This document shows, piece after piece, positions 36,488-46,720 of a stretch of 64,000 bases of DNA. Positions within the stretch are counted from its first letter, which is position 1, and every line of letters begins with the position of its first letter. The translations under genes were made by a program, and so were the position numbers. Source of the stretch: Allodiplogaster sudhausi (Eukaryota > Nematoda > Chromadorea > Rhabditida > Diplogasteridae); NCBI GenBank assembly GCA_945643635.1, contig CALZFC010000093.1:725001-789000 (forward strand). Direction: 5' to 3'. The notes beneath the pieces are model-generated. The model saw nothing but the letters and a program-made list of their open reading frames with translations, ran no database searches and had not been told where the DNA came from.

Positions 36488-37500
36488 CTGCCAGGGGCGA
36501 GTGTTAATAACAATCGAATTGGGACAGCAATTGGGACATCAATTAAGGTTAATAATATAATTCGAAATGCATTATACTTGCCGTTGGTTGCCGTTTAGTG
36601 GGATTGAAGGGATGATGGGGATAGAAGGGGATGATTTGGGATAAAAAGGGATGATTCCGAGGAATGATTAATAGAAGTATGTAGCTAGTCGAGCCTTTTG
36701 CCACGAAAAGATGGGATGATGATGGAGATGATTTTCTCTCTGACCTAGAGATAACATATGTGCAGGCAGCATAGGCCTGTGATGATACATCCGCGAAGAA
36801 TGCAGAGAGAAAAGGAATTAGAGAGAGGCGCGTCGAACAGACAGTTCGATATTGCGCGCGGGAGAGAAAGAAAAAAATAATTACATATCATTTAAGATCA
36901 CGTTAAAGCTGTTTATCTATTCTCTTTCTAAAAGTTTGTCTCACTTATACTCTTTCTTCTTTTTTCTCATATAGCAGAAAAAATAAAACAAGGAAAAATT
37001 TTGACCTAAAAGTTGATAAAGAGTAGATGATGACAAAGAAAATGCCAGGAATGAAATGAATGATAAAAAAAGGATGCAATGGATGAAATGGATGATGATG
37101 ACTAGGCACCGTTAGCCATGGGCCTGTTACCTTCTCCTTCTTGAGTGGCCTGGTATGGATATTGCCGATAAGATTCTCTTTCTCGTTCGGTGGTCATTCT
37201 TCTGTAGGGGGATTGAAATCTGTTTCTTTCACGAAGATGCTGAATCGAATTGGTCCCCCTATTTCTCATCTCTGGATATTCAGAGAGAATCATGCTTTTC
37301 TTTTTCTCTGAATGCGAGAGGCGCACAAGGAAAAGATAAAAATTTCCTCGCTGCAGTGGCAGCACTGGCTCTTTTCTCTTCTTCTTCTTTTTGCCTCTTG
37401 CACTCTTACTTCCTCTGCCTCTCCTCGCTTGGCGTGCTCTTTCACTCCTGGGGGCGATGGGGATCAATGTGCTTTCTCGCCGTGCAATCTCCTCTGACCA

Positions 37501-37567
37501 GTGTTCAGTAGTAGAATGCTCGCCTGCCACGCGGGCGGCCCGGGTTCGATTCCCGGCCGACGCACCA
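37501..37567 (+). other. Embedded tRNA-Gly(GCC) copy with CCA, acting as primer binding site
   Basis: Sequence follows tRNA-Gly(GCC) from the D arm (TTCAGTAGTAGAATG) through the anticodon arm (CGCCTGCCACGCGGGCG) and T arm (GGGTTCGATTCCC) to GACGCA plus CCA. The 5' acceptor strand (ctgacca before 37501) no longer pairs with CCGACGC, so it is not expected to be a working tRNA gene. The templated CCA, and the position two bases inside an LTR, show that it was copied from a mature tRNA primer. Confidence 0.85.
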
Positions 37568-37569
37568 AT

Positions 37570-37739
37570 TGTACCGGGTTCTTCTCCTTTTACTGTATGT
37601 GAGCAATACAAGGTTAACGACAAGGCATTTATTGAATCAACATGTCAGTGGTAGAACGGTTTGGAAGAAGGAGATTGATAGAAAGATCAGCCAGGGGTCC
37701 TTGGGAGAGGCTATTCCCCGCCCATGGTTCGCCAGAACA
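37570..37739. repeat. Right LTR (5' LTR of the minus-strand element)
   Basis: 170-base LTR, nearly identical to the left one, lacking four bases of GTGGCGTGTCC. High LTR identity points to a fairly recent insertion after module duplication. Confidence 0.85.
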
Positions 37740-37744
37740 ACAAG

Positions 37745-38555
37745 TGTAAAATAGGAATTCCGCTACAAGTACATAAAACACTTAATTTTTCCTCGTAATC
37801 TCACCTCGTGGGGACCAGTTTTCGTTTTCATAAGTTTCCCAATAACAATTACCAAATAATTGCACGGCAGCAGGTCAACGAGCAAAATAAACAATTAAAA
37901 ACGAACGCACTTCATATACAGCGGAAAAAGAATAAGTAATTACTTTCAAATAGGATTTCTGCCCCTGGCCCGGTATCTTTACAGATCTTAGTTTTTCACA
38001 ATGAATATTCGAGGTGCCAAGGTGCCAAGGTAGCGGAGCTACCAGCCGGTGAAGCGCGCGCGAACCGGATGGTTTATCTGTAAATATCTGCAAAGCATGA
38101 CTACGGCGCGCACAAATTGTTGTGCCATATTTTCTTTCACTTGTGCAGCCACGCGAATTTGGCCTTTAATTTTTGCATTTTATAAAAAAAATTACCTATA
38201 GTGAAATGACTGCTTACGAATTATATATATTTTTTCTGCATCTGTTGAATCGTTATTTTGTCACGGGATTTCAAATATTCCACTATTTGCCATTCGTAGT
38301 GAATGGATAGCTCGTTGATGATTCAAGAAGTGCAAGTTAAGAATGAGAGTGAAGGAATAATACAGTATTCCACATTATTTATATACTTTAATAACATTAA
38401 AGTTTGCTCAAATTCCGTATAAAAGGAAATACGATCGGGAAGAGATCACTCCATCATTGCTTTCCGCTCGTGTACGGCTGCCTCGCACTCCTTCTCCGCC
38501 ACACTCTCTCCTCTCTCTCCTCTTTTCTCTCTCCCTCTCCCACTTTCCTCTTCCC
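37745..38555. other. Duplicated noncoding flank before the Cys-rich gene
   Basis: Matches 29560-30419 of module 1. Probable promoter of the membrane-protein gene with a CT-rich tract at about 38490-38550. No other gene. Confidence 0.5.
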
Positions 38556-39561
38556 ATGCCTCCTAATGCCGCGTTCCTCTTGCTCTACTTCTGCCAGCCT
38601 CTCAGTTCGGTTTGTGGAATCTTTCAAAAAGCTTCCTGAGAAATTCAAATAAATAATCAAATAAAAACTGACCAAATATACTCAAAGTTTGTTAGTGTTC
38701 GATTACGCGATTATTTCTTGCTTTCAGGAGATCAGCATGTGTAATCTTGGAGCAAGAGGTGGCTCTAGGAAGTGCGCTGACGGATGCTACTTTCCTGTTC
38801 ACTTCAAGTCGCCAGAAGGGGCGCCAGAGTTGTCTGCTCACCATCCGGGTGGCTGTCTTATGACTGACCTATTTATGAGCTGCGCACTCGACTCGAGCAA
38901 TGAAAGCCAACTCCTTTGTCCTTGCTACTCTGACAACTGTAACCTCAATACTATAAAAATAGCATAAGACCGGTTGAAGAAGGAACTACGCGTGAGATAT
39001 AAGGTTTTAATGCAGTCATTAAAATATCTGGCTAAGTATTGTGTTTGTCGGTACTGTAGACAGTTTTGAAGGAGCTGACGGTAACTACGTCTACGCCAAG
39101 CATTGAAACCAATGCAATAACTCAAAATACACTCTCCAGTTCATCGTCGTCAGAATCAAGGACAACCTCTCCGCACCCGACAACGTCTACTTTTTGCTCT
39201 GGACAAACACAGGTAATTCGCATCTATGTATCTACAAATTTGTATTGTCTTAATCTCCTCAACACTTTCCGATTAAGTTAAAGTGCCGTTTTAGGTGTCA
39301 CTGATAACTGAAATCGTCGGCTTCGCGTTTCACGCCGTCGCCTTCGTTATTGTCCTCGGTACTGCAGCTTTTATGAGATTCCCGCCGAAATTAATTCAAA
39401 AGAAATCCTAATTCTCTTCAGTGCTGTGGTACTTGAGCCATCCTCGTCTGAATCTTCGTCTGGTCGCCATCCCTTCCCCGGCTCCACCCAAGCAAGTGAA
39501 GCCGCCCATTCAAGGAAATCGAATAACCGTGAGAGACCAACGTTTCGTTTTTTTCCTATGA
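38556..39561 (+). CDS. Small type I membrane protein with Cys-rich ectodomain
   Basis: Model: 38556-38609, 38728-38938, 39064-39212, 39295-39358, 39422-39561; 205 aa. Signal peptide (MPPNAAFLLLYFCQPLSS), a Cys-rich ectodomain (MCNLGARGGSRKCADGCYF, GGCLMTD, CPCYSDN), a Ser/Thr-rich stalk likely to be O-glycosylated (LSSSSSSESRTTSPHPTTST), a transmembrane helix (GFAFHAVAFVIVLVLWYL) and a Pro/Arg/Lys-rich cytoplasmic tail. The Cys pattern resembles nematode ET-module or three-finger-type domains; this is a resemblance, not a demonstrated match. The transmembrane helix is split by a 63-base intron (39359-39421). The exon 2 end is uncertain: the chosen donor (AACT|gtaacc) cuts just before a C-N that would complete a DNCN motif, and the alternative runs into a stop. 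Function unknown; surface receptor or decoy possible. Confidence 0.68.
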
Positions 39562-40773
39562 TTTTTCAATTTATATATGTTATTCATAGTTTTTATTTGG
39601 ACGTGAATTCAAAGAAGCAACAGTATTCAGTGACAATTGATGACATTTTTTCCACCTTCTTTTCAGATTATGACTGAAGATAAGGGAGTATCTGCGGAAA
39701 TAATGATCAATTCTGTGAGCTATTCTCAAATTTATTTCTTCAATATATTTCGTTAATTTTTTGGAATGAACCATTTGTGAAATGGCTATTCATTTATTTT
39801 AATCACGTCATTTATGTAGTCTAATGTATTTTTTTGGTATAACTACAAGCATCTCCGATATAACGGGGCGGCGATTGGCCGAGAAAGCGATTTCTATATT
39901 TGATTATTAATTAAATATTTTTAAATCATCTTTGCCATTTTGCATATGGCACCACATTTATAGTGTCCAACAATGACGACCACAAAGTTTATAGCGTCTT
40001 TGATGACGGCTTTGATAACCGATTAAAAAATTCCACCGCTCTGTCCCTTGGCCTCTTTCTCTCGCACTCTTCTATCCTCTGCCTCAGCCATTCACCGATA
40101 CTTCTTAGGTACAAGCATCGCTGCATGTCGAGGCAATGGTTTATTCGTTCGTCATGGGAGTCAACATGTCCAGCAGCGTTTTGCCGGATTCTGCCAAGTA
40201 TACTGTAGCAGCGTCCCCCATTCCGCATAGGACCACAACATCTTTTAGTAACACAAATATTCCAGTAGAATATAGTGGCTGTTCAAAACTTTATGTAATT
40301 GTTAATTGTTACTAGAGATTCTATCTAATGGCAAAGCTTTTAATATGCCTAGTCGACCCATTTAGTTGTCTACTAGTCATGCATTTAATTTATATATGAG
40401 TGATGATTGTTAATTTCCGCTGATATGAACATTTGATTTAAAGGCGAATCAAGGAAATATAAAGAGGAAGTTGGAACGTTTATTATTTCAATTGGGACAA
40501 AATATATCTTCTCCGAATACGAAATGAGAAATGCAGAGTGAACATGAATTCGCTGAACTTGTACATTCAATTTTACTTACAGATTCGCACATTACATGAA
40601 TGATACGTTTTTATATGTATGTCGCAAAACCAAGTAAGCGAGAGACATATCTGGCAAGTATTATTCGCTAACAAAGGTGAGAAGCTAAAAAATGGCATGG
40701 AAATACTAGTTATGTACAGTTGTAATTCTTTGTGGTATCATATCTTGTTTTATTTGTATTCTATATCTGTTTA
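39562..40773. other. Intergenic, duplicated noncoding sequence
   Basis: Downstream of the Cys-rich gene. Apart from the conserved segment at 39962-40250, it is AT-rich and related to module 1 and 3 sequences. No exon recognised. Confidence 0.45.
39962..40250. other. Conserved duplicated segment with open frames on both strands
   Basis: Nearly identical to 45700-45960. The minus strand encodes a conserved stretch (HCLDMQRCLYLRSIGEWL, then RQRIEECERKRPR) and the plus strand also stays open. The two copies do not clearly favour one frame, so no gene is called; it could be a shared exon of an unrecognised gene. Confidence 0.35.
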
Positions 40774-41272
40774 AAGGAGGGCGATCACCGAAAAGTCGTT
40801 CACGAGATATGAGACATTTTACGTATTTTCGAATAGTTTTCAGCATATAGATAAAGGATATGCACATGAAAGACCACAAAAGAGTTTCACATTCAAGTAT
40901 ATGCACTTGAAAGTGAGACTTTTGAATCAAATTCATATTGGTGTCTCAGTGCAAAAATGTGGTGTATACAGTAACTAGGGTACATTTACCATAGCGGGAA
41001 GATAAAATTTACAAAGACATCGCGACTTTGACGGTTCAGTGACCTTAATAAAGTTTTTTTGTTAGTTTTTCTGTAAAAACTTTTAGCACGAATAAAACAG
41101 CATCAAAATAGTTAATCAGAATTAACATCCCGCTTTGGAAAAAAAGAATGCATTTGGCAACAAGTGTCACGCTCTTACCGTACATTTTAGTTTGCTCCGA
41201 TGGACTTCCATTCGAGATTTTTGCATGTTTGAACGCATATTAGTAAATTTTCGGTGATCGCCCTTCTTTAAT
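40774..41272 (+). mobile_element. TTTAAA-ended MITE (GGCGATCACCGAAAA termini), copy 1
   Basis: Starts TTTAAAGGAGGGCGATCACC and ends with the inverse (TTTTCGGTGATCGCCCTTCTTTAA). It is homologous over most of its length to 51394-51917 in opposite orientation. No coding capacity. Module 1 lacks it at the equivalent place, so it arrived after the duplication. Confidence 0.85.
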
Positions 41273-42200
41273 CTGATCGTCATGTCAGATCAAAAAATAA
41301 GCATAAGAATTTCTCCAACGTTCAAAGCTATTGATACTACCTAAGGAATATCATCAATAAATAATCTAAAGCCCAAAGTGAACTAAATCCTTGATATTTT
41401 CATCATGGATGGTTGTCTTCCACGAAGGTGATAGTAACCCTGCTAACAAGCAACAAAAGCAAACCAACGATGCTCCGATAAAAAATGTGGCGATGTTCAC
41501 TTAGTTCTGTTTTTTTTCCACCAGTAACTTCAATAACGCATTTAAAATAGAGGAGACTTCAGAGGCATGGGAGAAAATGCTGCAAATGCATTTGTTTACT
41601 TCACCAAATGTCAACCACGAATCCTGAAGAAAGTGGGTCGATATTCAGCGATGTATGGCTCAACTCTATTGTAGTGCAGTCGTCCCATCACTGTATATGG
41701 GGTCCAATAGTAAATGAAGGCGTCGCATAGATGGCCCGAATAATAGAGTCGCCCGATGTATTTATAAGCGGCTAATGGAATATAAAGGTGTCCTGAATAA
41801 AAAAATTGCTTTTAAAGTGAAAGTCCTTTATTTTTACGATAAAGTTTGATCGCAAAAAACAATTTTGGGACGCCTACAATTCCATGGGACGCCTATACTA
41901 TAATTTAGCCCATTGCTCATTACAATTATGAGAATGCACTGGAATGAGAGAGAAAAAAAATATTTAATTCACAATCAATGCTCTTAAGGCTAATCTTTTC
42001 CACTCCATTTCTCTTCCTCCTCTTCCTCTCTCTCTCCCTCTTCATCTTTTATTCTTTCTCTATTTCTCTCTTCTCTTTTTCTCTGTCTCTCTATTCTAAT
42101 CCCTCGCATTCTGGCTCCGTCTCTCCCAAAGACAAAGAGTGAATGGGATCAAGAAAGAGATTGAATACAAATACGATGGATATATCTTCGTCCACTTTCC

Positions 42201-44511
42201 TTACGGAATGGAAGTTTGGGCGGAGACGAACGCGATTTTCTTATTACTTCTTTTGCATTTACAGAAACATCTCCGAAACGATTGTCGAAAGTCTCTTGAG
42301 AAAAGCGCGTAGAAGTACAAATCGAGTACGAACCTGAAGAGTGAACGTGGAGAGGGAGATAAGTCGCATGAAATTATTTTGGTGTAATAATTGATTAGCT
42401 TTCTATTTAAAATCTTCCCATATGAATGGACATTTCAAAAATTTTATTTTGAAAACAATACTCAGAAAAAAAACCACTCGTACGGCATGGCATAGGAGGT
42501 TTGTCTAAATACTATGAAGGTGTCACTTGTTGATAGGCGTAATATGGAGAACAGCAACATATCAATCTGAAAATCTTCAAAATCCATTGCGTGAACCAAT
42601 CGGGAAACTCTAGGTACACTCTCAATGAGTTATCAATAGGGAGCATTGTGTTCTTACATTATATGTCGCTCTTAATCTTGCGCATCCAATTAATGATCAT
42701 TGATCATACCAACCAGTTCCGGGCTTCGGCATGTGATATAAATGAGCGCTGTTACAAGAAGCATAATCGAAGAGCGCCACTGATTTGAGGACCTGGTAAT
42801 GGAGGAAGCGAAACTCACGCAACCAGCTCTAGCATCTTACATATCCATAGGTTCTTGAGGGAACTTGTTACTCAGAATGTGGAGGATTTCGCAGAAGTTT
42901 TATTATACACCACGGGTGCATCGGAATTGTGAACTCCAAATTCTGACACCTTTTTTTCTCTTCCGAATTCCGTAATGAAAATTATACACGTACCGAAGAC
43001 GGAGAAGCTTGAAGACGAGTGCGATTGTGAAGAAGCAAATGAGCGCTTGTAGGAGAAGAAAGCACACCTTAATGCGTGATTGTTTCTAACATTCCTCCTC
43101 TTTTAAAATACATATATTCATAACCAATACACCATATTTTTTCCAATTGTGCCCCACTTCCTATAAAAGTAACCCAAAAGTAAGAAGAAGAGGCCGACAC
43201 TGGTCTCTTATATATCCAGTTTGATTCAGATAGTTACAAGTCGGGTCATGCATATGTTTCTCCTCCTCTAGGAGGCCAAATTGTGACCCTTGCACTGATA
43301 CATTGCACTTATACTTATTGCAAGTACGGTAATCTCAAGACCGCGACAGAGTTGCAATAACCGCGAGAATTGCTTGTTGTATAACGATCGCCTTCGTCAT
43401 GAAGGCTGGCAGAGAGTATTCGCTAAAATCAGATGTGTTAATGTTTTCCTTCTTCTTTTTTTCTTTTCCATAAAATCTGTTTAATCAGATCGTCTAATCA
43501 GATAAATCATACAGGGTATTTATAACATTCCAGATTTCAGAGACCTACGTAATAATCAATAATCCGAAGTTTACTTACGCATTGCTATTTTGGAAGAATA
43601 TCACGGTGGCTGCGAAATTTAGTGGGCAAGCGAACAGGAAAAGCACGCCAACGACAGCCCCAGTGGCAATGAGGCGATGTTTGTGAGCTGTCAATTTAAT
43701 TAATTCATATGTTTACATCTTTGTTTTTTTTTATATTTCTTCGCCTCTTCGTGTCTTTTCCTCACCAGTTACTTCAGTAACGCATTAAAAATAAGATGGA
43801 ATGCTACCGCATAAGCATCTCAATAATTCAAAAAAATCAACCAATTCTCCTGAAGAAAATCGGTCGGTATAAAGCGACGCATCGCTCAATGCTCGTGGCA
43901 ACTATGAGATAGGCACTGTAATTAGGAGAAAAACAGAGATAGAGAGAGAGATGACTGGAATGAGAGAGTTAGAGCTAGAGAAAGAGAAAGAGAGATGTGA
44001 GGTAGATATAGTGTGAATAATTATCTTAAGTGTTATCTCCGATTATGAGATTAACTAAGGATAAGCTAGTGTTTAACCTGTTCATGCGCATCCATTCCCA
44101 AACGGGATAGCAAAAGCTATAAAATTTAGACGCTGTAGATGAATCGGTAGACATATGGAGGAACAATAGTAGGAGTCTATTGAATGAATATAAAATGTCG
44201 GTGATTACAGCTGCCTGATATGAAATTAAAATCACATTTATGTCTCGTTTTACGATGGATATTACAATTTTGTTAATTTTGTCAATTTTGAATTGATATT
44301 ATGTTTATTTTTGTACTCATGAAGCCTGCAAAAACCTTGAGGAAAACATAGTTCTCCGACGGAATGTTGTGAAGTACGACCAAGTTGATAAATTGATTTA
44401 GTGCTCCTGCAATTTGTAAGATTATCCAGAAAGAAACAAAAAAAGCAGATTCTTACCAAGACCATAAACGGAGGGAACAACGTAGAAATAAAAGCATTCA
44501 AAATCGAACAT
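42201..44511 (-). CDS. Rhodopsin-like GPCR B
   Basis: Best-preserved receptor of the cluster, 288 aa. Exons on minus: 44511-44457, 44406-44336, 44214-44078, 43915-43842, 43687-43579, 43422-43362, 43067-42990, 42779-42714, 42566-42484, 42333-42201; all ten join in phase without stops. TM1 FYVVPSVYGLGALNQFINL; TM2 AVITDILYSFNRLLLLF; TM3 SAYLIVATSIERCVALYRP, with ERC at the DRY position; TM4 TGAVVGVLFLFACPLNF; TM5 VCFLLLQALICFFTIALVF; TM6 SIMLLVTALIYITCRSPEL; TM7 SYAMPFVLDLYFYALFSRDF; tail RRCFCKCKRSNKKI with possible palmitoylation and a basic stretch. It lacks four codons (AASQ in copies A and C) at the start of the TM6 exon. It is convergent with the Cys-rich membrane protein gene. Ligand and subfamily unknown. 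Confidence 0.8.
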
Positions 44512-45699
44512 AATTGGCGTCGATGGAAGAAATATGAATTTCTGCAATGTTTAGTTAATTTTTAGCGATAAAAGGAAGGTGCAAAGTTTCTCGCACTTTT
44601 AATCAAAAGCCAGTCTTTTAATTTTTTTCCACATTTTTTTAGTATTTACAGATGAAGCTATTGTCATTTAAAGAATCCTCAGGAGAAAATTGAAAAAAAC
44701 ATTAAAATGTTTCTTTAAGAGGAGAGTTGAGAGTGCATGGAAGTTGGTGAAGACAAGCTGGATTCATGTTCGGAACACATGCGTATTAAGATAGGCTTGC
44801 AAATTGCCATTTCTTTTGTTGTGAACATGTTTGAAACAAGATTGTTTCGAACATGTTGCAAAGTTTGGACAGATTAAATGCGTGGCTGAGTCTTGGAAAG
44901 GAAAATGCCAATGATGAATAATCCTCTCACGCGTCCGCTTTGTCTTCGCATGAGAACGCATTTTATTGGATAACATGTATTTCTTCAAATATGATGCATA
45001 TATCTGACTAACAGGATGCATTCCCTAAGGGATTCTTCATTTCAAGAAATTGACATATATTTATTTCTTTCAAAATGCGGCAGACAAATGTGGTGCAACT
45101 AATCTAGGAAGAAAACGGGGCAAAGTTGAACTAAACCTTAAAAAAAGGATTTAGTTTGAATAGACACGCTTAGTATGCAAAAGAAGACAGCATGCTCCAA
45201 AAAGATCCCATCTCTAAAAATAATTTTGACTTTCTTTGAATTCAATATTTTCAATTTTCCTTTTCTAGTTGATCTGTATTAAGAACGCGCACAAATAAGT
45301 CCGTGAAGAATTTCCTGAAAATTTTAATTTTTTTTTAAACAAGTTCTATGCATTTTAGTTTTTGAGCTCTTCATCTGTTTCCCGGCACTGGCTGATGCTG
45401 GCTAATAGTGTTAATTATTCAGTGTACTGCTCCTTTAAAGCGTCTCTACTCGACCGGGCATCTAAGTAGGGACTTCGAGACAACCACGCGAACACTACCG
45501 ACAATACTCTATGGACGACTCGCTATGAGATGATGATATATGAACATACATTTCTTTTGACAGCGTCCACTGCCTCACCAAACAAACGACGATGCTCAAC
45601 AAGTTTGAACACATTCCTCCGTGCACGCAGGACCAATTAGGATAGTATGAACATGTCTTTCTTTGATGAGGCAGTGGACTCTGTCAAGAGAAAGGTGTC
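44512..45699. other. Intergenic region between modules 2 and 3
   Basis: Upstream flank of GPCR B, the module 2 end (about 45150), then sequence repeated at 49300-49430 (TTTTAGTTTTTGAGCTCTTC...), which brackets module 3. No gene recognised. Confidence 0.5.
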
Positions 45700-45702
45700 A
45701 TG
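45548..45702. mobile_element. Short palindromic element
   Basis: Terminal inverted repeats of about 33 bases: TTTCTTTTGACAGCGTCCAC... on the left and the inverse (GTGGACTCTGTCAAGAGAAA) on the right, about 85 bases apart. No coding capacity; MITE-sized. Confidence 0.6.
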
Positions 45703-46720
45703 ACATCAATCAAAATGTCCATTGTGTATGGCGGAGGAGTTGAACCGATTAAAAATTCCACCGCTCTCTCCCTTGGCCTCTTTCTCTCGCACTCTTCTAT
45801 CCTCTGCCTCAGCCATTCACCGATACTTCTAAGGTACAAGCATCGATGCATGTCGAGGCAATGGTGTACTCGTTCGTCGCGGGAGTCTGCATGGCCAGCA
45901 GCGTCTTTGCCTAATTCTGCCATGGATACTGTAGCTGCTTCCCCCCCCATTCCGCATGAGACCGCAACATCTTTTCAAATTATAGTAATACAAACATTCC
46001 AGTAGAATATTGTGGGTGATCAGAACTTTATATATTATTAATCGTGACCAAAGATTCTATCCAATGGTAAAGCTTTTAATATGCCTTGTCGACACATTTA
46101 GTTGTCTACATATGAGTTATGATTGTTAATTTCCGCTGATTTGAACGTTGTTTCCGAATGTGCAATGTAGAACCGGGTATTTAAAGTTGAGTCAAGGAAA
46201 TAGAGCGATGAAGAAGAAGTTGGAACGTTTATTCTTCCAATTGGTACACAGTTGTCGGGGATGAGAGCAACTCTTCTCCGAATACAACATGAGATATGCA
46301 GAGAGAACACGAATTTGTTGAGCGTGTACATTCAATTTTCCTTACAGATTAGCACCTAACATAAATTATACGTTTTATATGTCCCAAAACCAACCACCTG
46401 CACTAGAATTGAGCCATTGCTCTAGGCTCGTTGCAATTATGAGAATGCACTGGAATCAAAGAGAGAATCATTGAATTCATATTCAACGCTCTTAAAATTT
46501 AATCTTTTCCTCTCCATCTCTCTTCCTCCTCTCTCACTCTCTCTTTCTCTCTCTCCCTCTTCATCTTTTATTCTTTCTCTATTTCTCTCTTCTCTTTTTC
46601 TCTGTCTCTCTATTCTAATCCCTCGCATTCTGGCCTCCGTCTCTAACAAAGACAAAGAGTGAATGGGATCAAGAAAGAGATTGAATACAAATACGATGGA
46701 TATATCTTCGTCCACTTTCC

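Larger units (their letters stand above)
36314..37739 (-). mobile_element. Miniature LTR retrotransposon (TRIM-like) with 5-bp target duplication
   Basis: Direct repeats of 174 bases (36314-36487) and 170 bases (37570-37739) begin TGTACCGGGTTCTTC and end GCCAGAACA, and differ mainly by a small deletion. ACAAG flanks both sides (36309-36313 and 37740-37744), and module 1 shows the uninterrupted site (GCATCACAAGTGTAAAAT). Read on the minus strand, the right LTR is followed by AT and then TGGTGCGTCGGCCGGGAATC, a primer binding site for tRNA-Gly. The internal part (about 1.08 kb) encodes no gag or pol, so the element is non-autonomous. A clear polypurine tract was not found. Confidence 0.88.
36243..45150. 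repeat. Tandem segmental duplication, module 2
   Basis: Second module: same order as module 1, with an LTR mini-element inserted near its left end, an intact-looking Cys-rich membrane-protein gene and GPCR B. It is about 7.5 kb without the LTR element; the extra length includes the TTTAAA MITE at 40774-41272. Confidence 0.75.

Noticed and set aside
37493..37564. Functional tRNA-Gly gene
   Set aside because: The 5' acceptor strand does not pair with the 3' strand, CCA is templated, and it is placed as an LTR-element primer site.
37102..37623. 173-codon open frame on the minus strand
   Set aside because: It runs across the antisense of the tRNA-Gly copy and into the LTR; frames of this kind (AGNRTRAARVAGEHSTTE) are a known by-product of antisense tRNA sequence.
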